From Desulfonatronum thiosulfatophilum (GTDB lineage Bacteria; Desulfobacterota; Desulfovibrionia; Desulfovibrionales; Desulfonatronaceae), in assembly GCF_900104215.1 (NCBI RefSeq), contig NZ_FMXO01000002.1, positions 124,001 through 188,000 on the forward strand: a DNA stretch of 64,000 nt, in the 5' to 3' direction. The position numbers were made by a program, and so were the translations under genes. Positions 17,319 through 25,995 of this stretch are shown here, piece after piece. Under the pieces are notes generated by a model. It was not told where the DNA came from. It saw nothing but the letters and a program-made list of their open reading frames with translations, and did no database searches. Each line of letters opens with the position of its first letter. The stretch's first letter is position 1.

Positions 17319-18488
17319 TTATCGGCTTTCCTGATGAAGCGATTCAGAGAATGGGAACCGCCCGCTTCGCTCAACAATTCGTTGCAGGACTGAATCCATC
17401 ATTGCGTAATTCACATCAATATCATGCTGTTCACGTACGAAACGAGCGGCGTTTTGTCCCATTTCCCGGCGCAGGGCGTGGTCGGTGCACAACCTGGCGC
17501 AGGCAGAAGCAAATGCGGTCATGTCAAAGGGCGATACCAAGAAACCGGTCCGCTCATGTCGGACCACGTCCACGGCCCCGGCATGGCTCGTGGCCACCAC
17601 TGGCAGGCCGCAAGCCTGAGCCTCCAGGTAGACCATGCCCAGTCCTTCGTTGATCCCAGGAAAAACAAAGACATCACCGGCACTGAAGACGTCCTTGAGT
17701 CTGTCACGCTCCACCAGCCCGAGAAAACGGACCTGACCGGGCAGCATCTCGTTCGCCAGAGCTTCCAGTTCCTTACGGCCCGGTCCATCGCCCGCTACTA
17801 CCAGAAAGGGACTCAACCCGCCCTTACGCAGTTCGGCAACGCAGCGGATCACCCAGGCCACGCCCTCGACCTTGACTCCCGGCCGCAGCACCGCCGCGGT
17901 CACCAGAACCGGCCGCTCCTCTCCACCGATTTCCTGACCAAGCCAGTCACGGCGATAAGCTCTCCGAGCCCGGGGATCGAACACGAATCGTTCAACAGGC
18001 AGCCCCTGGCGCAGATAAGTGTGGGAACCATCCGGCAACAGCCGCCGCAAAGCATGGTGATCCGAACTCTTGTTGGAAAAAATGTGATCCGCTGCCAGCA
18101 GCGCCCGCCGGTTCAAATGATACCCGGGCCAGGTTTTTAATTTCGCGGACCGTTTGATCGCGTATGCTCCGGAAAAGATGCAGTAAGGCGTTCCCTGTTC
18201 GCGCAGGCAGGGCCCGATCAGATCCGGAGCCTTGTAGTAGGTGTGATAGGTCAGCACCATCCCGGCCTGAAAATCCCGGGCCAAAACCAGGGCCTTGCGT
18301 CGAATCAGGGCCAATGCGGGCCATAGCCAAGGTTTCCAGTAGATCCACAATGCCGGAACATGCGGACAGGGCTTCACCTCATGGCCGCGCCGGATAAGGT
18401 AGTCGTACAAGTCGCGGGCTATGGTCACATCCCCGGACAGGCGCTCATGATCCAGCGGCTTGAATGGCGTATTGAAGAGAATGCGCAT
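17319..18488 (-). CDS. Glycosyltransferase family 4 protein
   Basis: This 389-residue GT-B enzyme retains its configuration in catalysis. The N-terminal acceptor domain starts MRILFNTPFKPLDHERLSGD. The C-terminal domain has PVLVTAAVLRPGVKVEGVAW, VVAGDGPGRKELEAL and the GT4 E-x7-E region FPGINEGLGMVYLEAQACGLPVV. The final residues (ERSGRFPFSES) are encoded by an 18-bp segment identical to the end of the structured repeat seen at 1760-1965, so the natural C-terminus may have been altered. The gene is 21 bp from the next upstream glycosyltransferase gene and 15 bp from the phosphatase gene. Confidence 0.88.
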   Translation of the reverse strand: MRILFNTPFKPLDHERLSGDVTIARDLYDYLIRRGHEVKPCPHVPALWIYWKPWLWPALALIRRKALVLARDFQAGMVLTYHTYYKAPDLIGPCLREQGTPYCIFSGAYAIKRSAKLKTWPGYHLNRRALLAADHIFSNKSSDHHALRRLLPDGSHTYLRQGLPVERFVFDPRARRAYRRDWLGQEIGGEERPVLVTAAVLRPGVKVEGVAWVIRCVAELRKGGLSPFLVVAGDGPGRKELEALANEMLPGQVRFLGLVERDRLKDVFSAGDVFVFPGINEGLGMVYLEAQACGLPVVATSHAGAVDVVRHERTGFLVSPFDMTAFASACARLCTDHALRREMGQNAARFVREQHDIDVNYAMMDSVLQRIVERSGRFPFSESLHQESR

Positions 18489-18509
18489 GCAGCCGCGTCC
18501 GGTTCGGCT

Positions 18510-19880
18510 TCAGGGGGCGGATCGCCATGACTCAGGTCGAGATTTCAACCCGGATTCATGTAGATAGATTTCAGCCAGTTTCCGGGCCAGGATCCTGTTA
18601 TCGAAAACCGCCTCGACCTTGGACCTGGCCGCGGGAATGATCCTGGCGCGCAGAGACTGGTCTACGAGCAACCGCTCCATGTTCGCGGCCAGGGCGACAG
18701 GGTTGTCGCACGGCGAGAGCAAACCGGTCTTTTCATGCTCCACAAGCTCCGGCACTCCGGATATGTCCGTGGCAGCCACGGGTACTCCCGTGGCCATGGC
18801 TTCGGCCACCACGTTGGGAATCCCGTCCCGGTCGCCGTTGCGGGCTTGCCGGCAGCCCAGCACGAACAGATCGGCCCCACCGTAGAGCGTGATCACGTCG
18901 TCATGGGTGATGGTCCCGACCAGACGGACCCTCTCGCCGAGTCCCAGATCCCGGATCATCACCTCAACCTTGCGTTGATCGCTGCCGCTGCCCACCAGCG
19001 TGTGCACGAAGTCCAGTCCCTTGTCCTTGAGCAGGGCCAACGCCTTGAGGATTGTGGGCAAGCCCTTCTTCTCCACAAGCCTAGCCACCGTAAGTATGGA
19101 ATAGGGAGCACTCGCATGGGCAGAACGGCGCGGGGCCGTGAACAGGGCAAGATCAATTCCGTGATAGACCGTATGCACCGGCGTCCTTACCGGCAGCTGT
19201 ATATCGGAATTCGCTTTCAGGCCTTCCAGATGCCGTCGATTGAAATCCGTGCAGGTAATCACGAAGCGAGCCCGGCGCATCTTTTCCAGAAGCCGGCCCG
19301 GGCCCTGGGTGTAGATGTCCTTGGCATGGGCGGTGAAGCTGAAGGGCAGACCCGCCATGGTGGCCGCGTACAGGGCCACGGAACTGGGCGTATGCGCGAA
19401 ATGGGCGTGCACATGCGCGAACCTGCCCGCATCCGAATCAGTCCGCATTTTAAGGACAAGAGATCCCGCCTGCAGAAAATGCTTCAACCATGTGTGTTTC
19501 TTGGGTGCTCCGAAGTACCGTGAACGCATCAGATCCAGGCCGCGGCGGAAGGCCTGAGGGTCAGTCCGAAAAAGTCGGACATTCGCCTTTGCCAGCCGGC
19601 CAAGTCCCCAAAACAGGCTTTCCGGCAGGTAGGTCACAGGGGCCCGGATCTGCTTGACCGAAGCGTGGCTGAAGCTTTCCCTGGGCCGGCGCATGGAAAA
19701 AATATGGATCCGAAAGCCGAGTTCCTCCAGTAGCCGGATCTCATTGGAGATGAAGGTCTCGGAAATGCGGGGATAACCTTTCAGGACCATGGCCAGGACC
19801 GGCCTAGCCGCGAAAGCCGAATCGTCGAATGTGTATATCCCGGATGATGAATCCACTGTTTCCTTGCACTTAAGATTCAA
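18510..19880 (-). CDS. Glycosyltransferase family 4 protein (colanic-acid type)
   Basis: Up to 456 residues. The segment MVLKGYPRISETFISNEIRLLEE marks the group of GT4 enzymes often called colanic-acid-type glycosyltransferases; it spans about residues 31-53. Donor-site motifs are ILTVARLVEKKGLPTILKAL, LVGSGSDQRKVE and GIPNVVAEAMATGVPVAATD (the E-x7-E region). The start is unsure: TTG at 19880 gives 30 extra N-terminal residues, while ATG at 19790 begins at the conserved segment, and neither has a strong ribosome-binding site. It lies downstream of a repeat-bearing gap of 167 bp. Confidence 0.85.
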   Translation of the reverse strand: MNLKCKETVDSSSGIYTFDDSAFAARPVLAMVLKGYPRISETFISNEIRLLEELGFRIHIFSMRRPRESFSHASVKQIRAPVTYLPESLFWGLGRLAKANVRLFRTDPQAFRRGLDLMRSRYFGAPKKHTWLKHFLQAGSLVLKMRTDSDAGRFAHVHAHFAHTPSSVALYAATMAGLPFSFTAHAKDIYTQGPGRLLEKMRRARFVITCTDFNRRHLEGLKANSDIQLPVRTPVHTVYHGIDLALFTAPRRSAHASAPYSILTVARLVEKKGLPTILKALALLKDKGLDFVHTLVGSGSDQRKVEVMIRDLGLGERVRLVGTITHDDVITLYGGADLFVLGCRQARNGDRDGIPNVVAEAMATGVPVAATDISGVPELVEHEKTGLLSPCDNPVALAANMERLLVDQSLRARIIPAARSKVEAVFDNRILARKLAEIYLHESGLKSRPESWRSAP

Positions 19881-19898
19881 TTGGCGCTTCAGGCGTTT

Positions 19899-20005
19899 GG
19901 CAATGGTTCATGAACGAATCCTGGCTCAGTCAGACCAGCGATGCCAAAAAATCGAGACAAGCCGGAACATTCCAAGTTTTGTCATCAATAGTGCTGAGTA
20001 ACTAC
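19899..20005. repeat. Partial MITE-like repeat (right half of the 25749-25972 type)
   Basis: The segment from caatggttca through ctggctcagtcagac to gtgctgagtaactac matches the right part of the elements at 31741-31898 and 45740-46020. The left half and a target duplication are missing. It sits between two glycosyltransferase genes in the long minus-strand run and would be transcribed with them. Confidence 0.7.
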
Positions 20006-20047
20006 AAGATCTTAAACGAAACTGCCGGATCAGGATTTCAACCCTTG

Positions 20048-21229
20048 CTATGCTCCACGGAATTCCGCCACTCGGCCGCGCATCTTCTCCAGCCCGGTCA
20101 TGGAAAAGGCCGTCACAGCGTCAATATAGCTCTGCGGGTGATCCAGCAGCACTTCGGTCTTTTGGCGCAGCAATTCCGGAGTCATGGCATCCCAGGGGAT
20201 ATACTCCACAAGACCGCGCTGGCTCATGACCATGGCCCTGATCTGCTGTTCCATGCGCGGGTTGTTTCTCGGGATCAACAGCGACGGCTTGTTGAGGGAC
20301 AAGATCTCGCAGACCGTATTGTAACCACCCATGGACACGACCAAATCCGAGCAGGCGATCTTCTTTTCAAGGCTTTTGCAGAAGCCGGCGAAACGCACTC
20401 CCTGACGCTTCGCCCGTTCCGCGAGCTGGTCACGCCTCTCGCCCGAGAGGAACGGACCGGTGATCATCTGGGTCGAAAAAGGAGGATTCGGCCATTTTTC
20501 CAGCATGGTCAGCCAGTTATCCAGAACAGCATACCCGTCACCGCCGCCCCCGATGGTGACAAGCACCTGTTGCTTGCGGCCCGGAGGCCGGCTGCCATTC
20601 CCAGACCCATTCAGGCAGGACGGCGTCAAACGTGGAATGTAGCCCACAAAGGTCGTCTTGGCCGCGATGTTCCGGGGGATGGCATATTCGGCGATGGGAT
20701 CGTAGAGATCCTGCCGACCGTAGATCCAGATCTCGTCGTACAATTTGTCCAGAATATCGTTATAGCCTTTTTCCGCCCATTCGGACCGCGTGGATTGCGC
20801 ATCGTCCAGAATGTCCCGCAATCCGAGGATTACCCTGGACCGGGGACGCTTCCTTTTAAACCACTCCAAGGTGGACGATATCTCTCCTTTCAGACCCAGA
20901 GGAACCTTGTCCACAATGAAGATGTGCGGATCAAAGGCCTTGGCCGTGGCCTCGATGATGGAACGGCGGATATGAATGGCGTGGCGGGGATCGACGCGAA
21001 TGGAATGGGGCAGGTAAATGGTATTGGTCTGCTTGATCATTCCGGGCATGCGAACGAAATCGATGCCCGTTGGGAAGGAATACCGGCCGGCTATGGGGGA
21101 ACCGGTCAGGATGAGCACATTGACGCCGTTTTCCTGCAGGGCGGCGGCAATGGCCATGGTGCGGCGAATGTGACCCAGACCGTAGGTGTCGTGGGAGTAC
21201 ATCAGGATGTTGAATGTGGTCTCGCTCAT
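20048..21229 (-). CDS. MurG-like glycosyltransferase
   Basis: About 393 residues. The start is the ATG at 21229 with GGGAGAG just upstream; a TTG one codon earlier is also in frame. The N-terminal MYSHDTYGLGHIRRTMAIA carries the GxGHxxR motif, and the donor-site region includes VTIGGGGDGYAVLDNWL and SMGGYNTVCEILSLNKPSL. It has the same architecture as the enzyme at 15292-16578, so the cluster holds two MurG-like and two GT4-type transferases. It follows the radical-SAM/TPR gene by 26 bp, consistent with co-transcription. The sugars involved are unknown. Confidence 0.87.
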   Translation of the reverse strand: MSETTFNILMYSHDTYGLGHIRRTMAIAAALQENGVNVLILTGSPIAGRYSFPTGIDFVRMPGMIKQTNTIYLPHSIRVDPRHAIHIRRSIIEATAKAFDPHIFIVDKVPLGLKGEISSTLEWFKRKRPRSRVILGLRDILDDAQSTRSEWAEKGYNDILDKLYDEIWIYGRQDLYDPIAEYAIPRNIAAKTTFVGYIPRLTPSCLNGSGNGSRPPGRKQQVLVTIGGGGDGYAVLDNWLTMLEKWPNPPFSTQMITGPFLSGERRDQLAERAKRQGVRFAGFCKSLEKKIACSDLVVSMGGYNTVCEILSLNKPSLLIPRNNPRMEQQIRAMVMSQRGLVEYIPWDAMTPELLRQKTEVLLDHPQSYIDAVTAFSMTGLEKMRGRVAEFRGA

Positions 21230-21255
21230 CAACTCTCCCGTAACCGGCTTGCTGA

Positions 21256-22488
21256 TTACGGTGGATATTCTGTTGGTATTCCCGAATTTCGCACACCCGC
21301 ACCGTGCGGGGCGACTTCGTTGCTCAGAAAGGGCGCAAATTCTTTATGCAAATGCAAGTTCCGAAGGTACAGGTCATGTCCGGGGTGAATGTCCAGGGCC
21401 TTCTGAAAACGTTTCCCGGCCAAGTCCGGGTTGCCATCCTCCCAGTCCAACAGACCGAGATTGTTCCAGGCGTTGGACATGGCCGGGTTCAGGGCAATGC
21501 ATCTTTCCCAGGCTCCCCGGGCCGCCTGACGGTCACCGGTCACGGCCAGTCGCAGTCCTTCCACGAAAGCCTGCTGCTCCGGTGAAAGCACCACCCAGTC
21601 CAGCCCCCTGCACGGACACTTGCTTACCCGGCACGGCAACGGCCTACTGTGCAGGTGAACCGAATCCCGGACATTGCCCAACTGTGTCTTGTCCCCGGAG
21701 CAACGCAGGATCGTCCCATCCGGCTCCATTCTGGTGAAGGCCATGCCACCGTAGCACGGCACTTCCTTGAAGTTGTAGACCATTTTCGCACCGGCCTGGG
21801 GATGTCCGGCGAAAATGGCCCGCACTTCGGGGCCGTAGGCTTCCGGATATCGTTTTCCCGCATGTTCCCCTTTGAACGGCCTGGGGACGATACTCACTCC
21901 TTGGCGAGCGAAGTAGTCCAGCATTTCCGGAAAACGATCAACCAGGGTTGGATGCAGGACGCAGTTGACGATAATGTTAAATCCCTTTTGCAAGAACAGA
22001 ACCACATTGGAAATAAAGGAATCCACGCCCTTGACCCGCTCCCGCTCTTCGATGTGCAGAGAGGCGTAGACATAAGACACACGGGACGGATCGATTTTTT
22101 CCACAAAATCCCGGACCCTGGAGGAAATGCTGAGGTTGGAGTCCAGGCCAATGTAATGGTTGCGAGTCAAAGCTTGGCAGATGTCGATGAAACCGGGATA
22201 AAGCAGCGGCTCTCCGCCGGTTAGGCCGACCACCCACGACCTGTCGCGCTGGTCGGTGACCCCGCCGATTTCTGAGTATTGGACTGGATTTTCGTCCAGA
22301 AGCTTCAGAACTGGTTCAACCGGCAAGACGTCCGTCACCGGCGACGCATCATGCGGATAATAACAGTAGGAACATCGAAAGTTGCACTTTCTGGTCATGT
22401 TCCACATCAGGTTGTTGGGACTTGCAAGCCGATTCCCGGTCATCGCTCCCAAAACATGAGCAGTCGGCATCTGTTCGGCATTCATCAT
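21256..22488 (-). CDS. Radical SAM protein with C-terminal TPR
   Basis: This 410-residue protein has the radical SAM cluster motif CNFRCSYC (CxxxCxxC) near residue 35 and a GGEPLLYPGF motif for SAM binding. A SPASM-like set of cysteines follows (around LRCSGDK and SKCPCRG). The last 100 or so residues look like two TPR units (SNAWNNLGLLDWEDGNPDLA). Its start overlaps the stop of the FAD-oxidoreductase gene (ATGA at 22485-22488). It may modify a peptide or glycan precursor, or donate radicals in envelope-precursor maturation. The substrate is not deducible, but the position inside a glycosyltransferase operon is informative. Confidence 0.82.
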   Translation of the reverse strand: MMNAEQMPTAHVLGAMTGNRLASPNNLMWNMTRKCNFRCSYCYYPHDASPVTDVLPVEPVLKLLDENPVQYSEIGGVTDQRDRSWVVGLTGGEPLLYPGFIDICQALTRNHYIGLDSNLSISSRVRDFVEKIDPSRVSYVYASLHIEERERVKGVDSFISNVVLFLQKGFNIIVNCVLHPTLVDRFPEMLDYFARQGVSIVPRPFKGEHAGKRYPEAYGPEVRAIFAGHPQAGAKMVYNFKEVPCYGGMAFTRMEPDGTILRCSGDKTQLGNVRDSVHLHSRPLPCRVSKCPCRGLDWVVLSPEQQAFVEGLRLAVTGDRQAARGAWERCIALNPAMSNAWNNLGLLDWEDGNPDLAGKRFQKALDIHPGHDLYLRNLHLHKEFAPFLSNEVAPHGAGVRNSGIPTEYPP

Positions 22489-23981
22489 TTTGTCTTTTCC
22501 ATTGTCTTTCCCGTCTCATTCCCGCAAGCCCGGCCCTTGAACCCGAAAAAGAACTTCAGCGTCTTCTTCACGCCGTCCGAGAAAATCTTTTCGCTCAGGT
22601 GCCTGCCAGCGACGCGTTTGTTGATTTCGGCCAGGGTGGGATAGGGGTGCACGGCTCCGGCCATGGTTGACAGTTTGACCTTGCCGTTGACCACGGCCAC
22701 CCATTCGGACAGCAGCTCTCCGGCCCGCGGACCGACGATCTGCACGCCCAGGGGTTTGTTCTTTCTGTCTAACAGCAGCTTGATCCGTCCCTCCCGTTCC
22801 TCCTCGGCCAGGCTGCGGTCGTTCTCGGCGAATTCCTCGGTCCAGAGCGTATACTCCAAACCCTGCTGCCGGGCCTGTTTCTCGTTCAGCCCCAGGCTTG
22901 CAAATTCCGGGTCAGTGTAGGTGCAGGCCGGCATCCAGGTGTAATCAGCCTTGCGCGGCAGGTGGAAGACGGCGTTGGCCACCACCACCCCGCCTTCGTA
23001 ACCGGCGGCGTGGGTGAATTGGTAGGCTCCGGTGACGTCGCCGCAGGCAAAGATGTGCTTTTGCGAGGTCCGCAGCCGCGCATCGACCTTGATGCCCTTG
23101 TGGTCATGCTCCACACGCACGCCGCTCAGGCCAAGCCCGTGAACCGTCGCCTTGCGGCCCAGGGCCACCAACAGGGCCGCGGCCTTGACCGACGACTCTT
23201 CCCCGTTCCCGGTCCTGAAAAAAATCTCCCGCTCATGACCCAGATCCCGAACCCGCAGCAATTCAGTATTCAGATGAAACCGCACGCCCTCCCGCTCCAG
23301 AATGGTCTGGACCAGTCCGGCCATGTCCTCGTCCTCCTTGGAGAGGATCTGGCCGCTGCGCTGGATCACCTCCACCCTGGAACCAAGGCGGGCGAAGGCC
23401 TGAGCCAGCTCCACGGCAATGGGTCCCCCGCCGAGGATCGCCAGGGAGGACGGCAAGGCATCCAGAGAGAAAATCTCCCGGTTCGTCAGGTAGGGCGTTG
23501 CATCAAGCCCCTCCAACGGCGGCACCGCTGCTGAAGAACCTGTAGCGACAACCCAAGTCTTGGACGAGACTCTTTCTGCTTTGCCGTCATTTGTCTCGAT
23601 GAGCACCTGATGGTCGTCCAGAAACACGGCCCGACCGAACTTCACCTGAACGCCAAGTCCGCAGAATCGCTCCGGCGAATCATGGGGCTGGATCGTGGCG
23701 ATGACGCGTTGGATGCGCTCCCGGACCCGACGAAAATCCACCGCCGGAACGTCCATGTCCGGCAACCCGTACCGTGCGGCGTTCTTCATCTGGTGATAGA
23801 CATGCGAGGTCCTGATCAGGGTCTTGCTGGGCACGCAGCCGTAGTGCAGGCAGTCTCCCCCCAGGTTCGGCTCCTGCTCCACAAGCAATGTTTTCGCCCC
23901 GGCCTGGGAAGCCCCCGCGGCAACCGTCAATCCCGCCGCGCCCGCGCCGATCACGGCGATGTCATAGTCGTATTTCGGCAT
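22485..23981 (-). CDS. FAD-dependent pyridine nucleotide-disulfide oxidoreductase (mercuric reductase-like)
   Basis: This 498-residue protein belongs to the dihydrolipoamide dehydrogenase/mercuric reductase family. The FAD-binding motif is VIGAGAAGLTVAAGAS, the redox-active disulfide is GGDCLHYGCVPSKTLI (CxxxxC), the NAD(P) motif is ILGGGPIAVELAQAFARLG, and the C-terminal active-site region is AVHPYPTLAEINKRV. The CxxC metal-binding tail of true mercuric reductases is absent, so its substrate is unlikely to be mercury. The pairing with a TVP38/TMEM64 gene 39 bp upstream is common in bacteria. GGAGACAAG 8 nt upstream supports ATG at 23981. A 29-residue fragment of a paralog lies at 32253-32342. 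Confidence 0.93.
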   Translation of the reverse strand: MPKYDYDIAVIGAGAAGLTVAAGASQAGAKTLLVEQEPNLGGDCLHYGCVPSKTLIRTSHVYHQMKNAARYGLPDMDVPAVDFRRVRERIQRVIATIQPHDSPERFCGLGVQVKFGRAVFLDDHQVLIETNDGKAERVSSKTWVVATGSSAAVPPLEGLDATPYLTNREIFSLDALPSSLAILGGGPIAVELAQAFARLGSRVEVIQRSGQILSKEDEDMAGLVQTILEREGVRFHLNTELLRVRDLGHEREIFFRTGNGEESSVKAAALLVALGRKATVHGLGLSGVRVEHDHKGIKVDARLRTSQKHIFACGDVTGAYQFTHAAGYEGGVVVANAVFHLPRKADYTWMPACTYTDPEFASLGLNEKQARQQGLEYTLWTEEFAENDRSLAEEEREGRIKLLLDRKNKPLGVQIVGPRAGELLSEWVAVVNGKVKLSTMAGAVHPYPTLAEINKRVAGRHLSEKIFSDGVKKTLKFFFGFKGRACGNETGKTMEKTK

Positions 23982-24020
23982 ATTCTTGTCTCCGTCATGT
24001 TGAATTTATTCCGCAACTAC

Positions 24021-24725
24021 TCAGCTGCGTTCCGGCATGTCCTTTCTGGACCTGTACCAGGCCATGATCTTTTTGGTGGCCAGGGGAAAGATGCCCAGCA
24101 GGACAAACGAGAGAATCAGTCCCGGCGAGAGGATGTCGCCCATGGACTCGATCCGGCCCAGTTCCCGGCCGGCGTTCACGTAGACGAGAGTGCCGGGCAG
24201 CATGCCGACCTGGGAGACCCAGAAGAAGGTGCGCAGTTTCATCCGGGTCAGGCCCATGACCAGGTTGATTATCCAGAACGGAAAAATCGGCACCAGGCGG
24301 AGCGTGAACAGATAGAAGGAACCTTCCCGCTCGACGCCCTCGTTGACCGTAGCCAGACGCTGTCCGAATCGACGCTGCACCCAGTCCCGCAGCACGAAGC
24401 GAGAGGCCAGGCAGGCCAGGGTGGCCCCGATGGTGCTTGCAAAGGATACCACCACCGTCCCCACCAGCAGCCCGAACAATGCTCCCCCGGCCAGGGTCAG
24501 AACAGCGGCTCCGGGCAACGACAGAGAGGTGGCCAGAATGTACACGGCCATGTACACGGCGATGACCGTAAACGTCTTGTCCGCGTACAGAGCCTGGAAG
24601 CGATGCTGAGAGTCCTTGATGTAGTCCAGGGAAAGGTACTGCCCCAGGTCAAAGAGGAAAAACGCTCCAATCAAGGCAACCACGACCAGTATTAAAACGC
24701 TCTTCAGCAAATTTTTCGACTGCAT
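24021..24725 (-). CDS. TVP38/TMEM64 family membrane protein
   Basis: This is a DedA/SNARE-associated-type inner-membrane protein of 234 residues. Membrane segments include VLILVVVALIGAFFLF, FTVIAVYMAVYILATSLSL, LTLAGGALFGLLVGTVVVSF and FPFWIINLVMGL. The conserved glycine-rich re-entrant region (GGALFGLLVGT) and the F/LR stretches of the family are present. ATG at 24725 with AAGGAAGG 5 nt upstream is preferred over GTG at 24728. Members are proposed to act as lipid scramblases or ion-coupled envelope transporters. It begins the long minus-strand run, upstream of the FAD oxidoreductase with which the family is often paired. A decayed paralog with an internal inversion lies at 39000-39528. Confidence 0.9.
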   Translation of the reverse strand: MQSKNLLKSVLILVVVALIGAFFLFDLGQYLSLDYIKDSQHRFQALYADKTFTVIAVYMAVYILATSLSLPGAAVLTLAGGALFGLLVGTVVVSFASTIGATLACLASRFVLRDWVQRRFGQRLATVNEGVEREGSFYLFTLRLVPIFPFWIINLVMGLTRMKLRTFFWVSQVGMLPGTLVYVNAGRELGRIESMGDILSPGLILSFVLLGIFPLATKKIMAWYRSRKDMPERS

Positions 24726-24779
24726 CACCCTTCCTTGTCGCTCTTAAAAGGAGCCCTGACGACCCATTGTTGTTTCGAT

Positions 24780-24929
24780 GTAACTACTCAGCAGAGCCAG
24801 AAAAAGATCTGGATACCGGCCTTCGCCGGTATGACTAAGGTGGAAACTGCTTGCTCCGATTCGTCATTCCGGTGAAAGCCGGAATCCAGTGCTGGAGAAC
24901 GGTCATGCACATATGTGCTGAATAGTTAC
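24780..24929. mobile_element. MITE-like element carrying a REP-like palindrome
   Basis: It starts GTAACTACTCAGCA (24780) and ends TGCTGAATAGTTAC (24929), so the termini are inverted repeats. The 7-bp sequence tttcgat directly abuts both ends (24773-24779 and 24930-24936), consistent with a target duplication. Inside are two inverted repeats; one (24863-24887) is the proteobacterial gtcattccggtgaaagcc type also found at 34074-34098 and 47349-47373. There is no coding capacity. Confidence 0.78.
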
Positions 24930-24973
24930 TTTCGATTTAAACTACGCCAACACCCACATCCGCCACGGTTAAT

Positions 24974-25666
24974 CTAGCCGGAAGAGGGCAAATAGAAACC
25001 TCCGCCGGAACGCGGTCTGCTCCATTCCCCGGCAATGGCTTTGGCCAGAGTTTCGCCGAGACGACGCGCGGCCAGAACAACATCCGGATTGTCCTCGAAC
25101 CGCAAAAAAATATCCTTGCTTACTCGCGTAAAGGATTGAAAATCCTTTTCCCTCCAGGTCAAGGCCGGAATGCCGACCGGACATTTCGGTCCCAGTCCGC
25201 AGGAAAAACAAGGAGGCGTATCGGACGTGAAAAGAGCCGCCCCGATCACGTTGCAGAAGTAGATATTTTTTAAGTAACCGGCCATGTCCTGAGCAGCCTT
25301 TTGCGGCGCCTCGCCTCCGACCGCCACGATCGCCGCCGGCATGTTCCTGAAGACCGGCTCCTGATGGTACAGCGGAAACAGACGCTCCAAAAATACATGC
25401 GCCAGGGAGTTCATACGTCCGTTGTAATTGACCCCACCCATGATGAGACCGTCAATTTGCTCAAATCGCGGGTAGAGGGATCGCATGTCGTCATCCTGGA
25501 CGCAGCGTTTGCTCTGAGCGCACTTTACGCAACCGGCACAGGGGGAAATTGACAAATCGGCCAGCCGGATCAATTCATACTCATGGCCTGAAGCCTGGGC
25601 GGCCTGAATGACCATCCTTTCCAGATTGCCTCGTTTTCGTGGGCTGGAGTGCACGGCAAGGATCAC
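24974..25666 (-). CDS. Iron-sulfur flavoprotein-like NAD(P)H/FMN oxidoreductase
   Basis: This 230-residue protein has the flavodoxin-like fold of NADPH-dependent FMN reductases. The N-terminus VHSSPRKRGNLERM binds FMN phosphate. The compact cysteine motif CAGCVKCAQSKRC (CxxCxxCx5C) at about residues 43-55 is the signature of the Isf iron-sulfur flavoproteins of anaerobes, which bind a 4Fe-4S cluster next to FMN. A second cysteine group, CFSCGLGPKC, sits near residue 160. The start is GTG at 25666 with GGAG upstream. A role in electron transfer or O2/H2O2 reduction in an anaerobe is likely. No operon partner is evident; repeats flank both sides. Confidence 0.85.
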   Translation of the reverse strand: MILAVHSSPRKRGNLERMVIQAAQASGHEYELIRLADLSISPCAGCVKCAQSKRCVQDDDMRSLYPRFEQIDGLIMGGVNYNGRMNSLAHVFLERLFPLYHQEPVFRNMPAAIVAVGGEAPQKAAQDMAGYLKNIYFCNVIGAALFTSDTPPCFSCGLGPKCPVGIPALTWREKDFQSFTRVSKDIFLRFEDNPDVVLAARRLGETLAKAIAGEWSRPRSGGGFYLPSSG

Positions 25667-25748
25667 GTTTCAATCTCCTTTTCGGCCACTTCTTAAAACC
25701 TGCCTTTGATCACGTCCATGGCAAACTCCTTTTTATGCAATTCATGGG

Positions 25749-25972
25749 GCAACTATTCAGCCATTTTCGCTGAAAACGAGAACTGGTCCGGGTTGTCTTG
25801 ATTTTGCGGTCTCGCATGTTTGACTGAGCCAGGATTCATTGATCGAACCATTGCATGACACTTGGAGCACAAAATGATGTTTATACAAGCAATGGTTCGC
25901 TGTTACGAAGCCGGCGAAAGGAGTTTGCGGGGCCGCAAAATCAAGGCAACCCGGACCAAGCTGAATAGTTAC
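25749..25972. mobile_element. MITE-like element with exact 8-bp target duplication
   Basis: This 224-bp element is flanked by ttcatggg on both sides (25741-25748 and 25973-25980). Ends are gcaactattcag and ctgaatagttac. The terminal inverted repeat extends for about 40 bp, including ggtccgggttg and the tttgcgg region, with a central unrelated segment of about 120 bp. Related copies occur at 19899-20005, 31741-31898 and 45740-46020. The rest of the gap 25667-25995 holds no gene. Confidence 0.85.
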
Positions 25973-25995
25973 TTCATGGGATCGATTTCCGCTGC

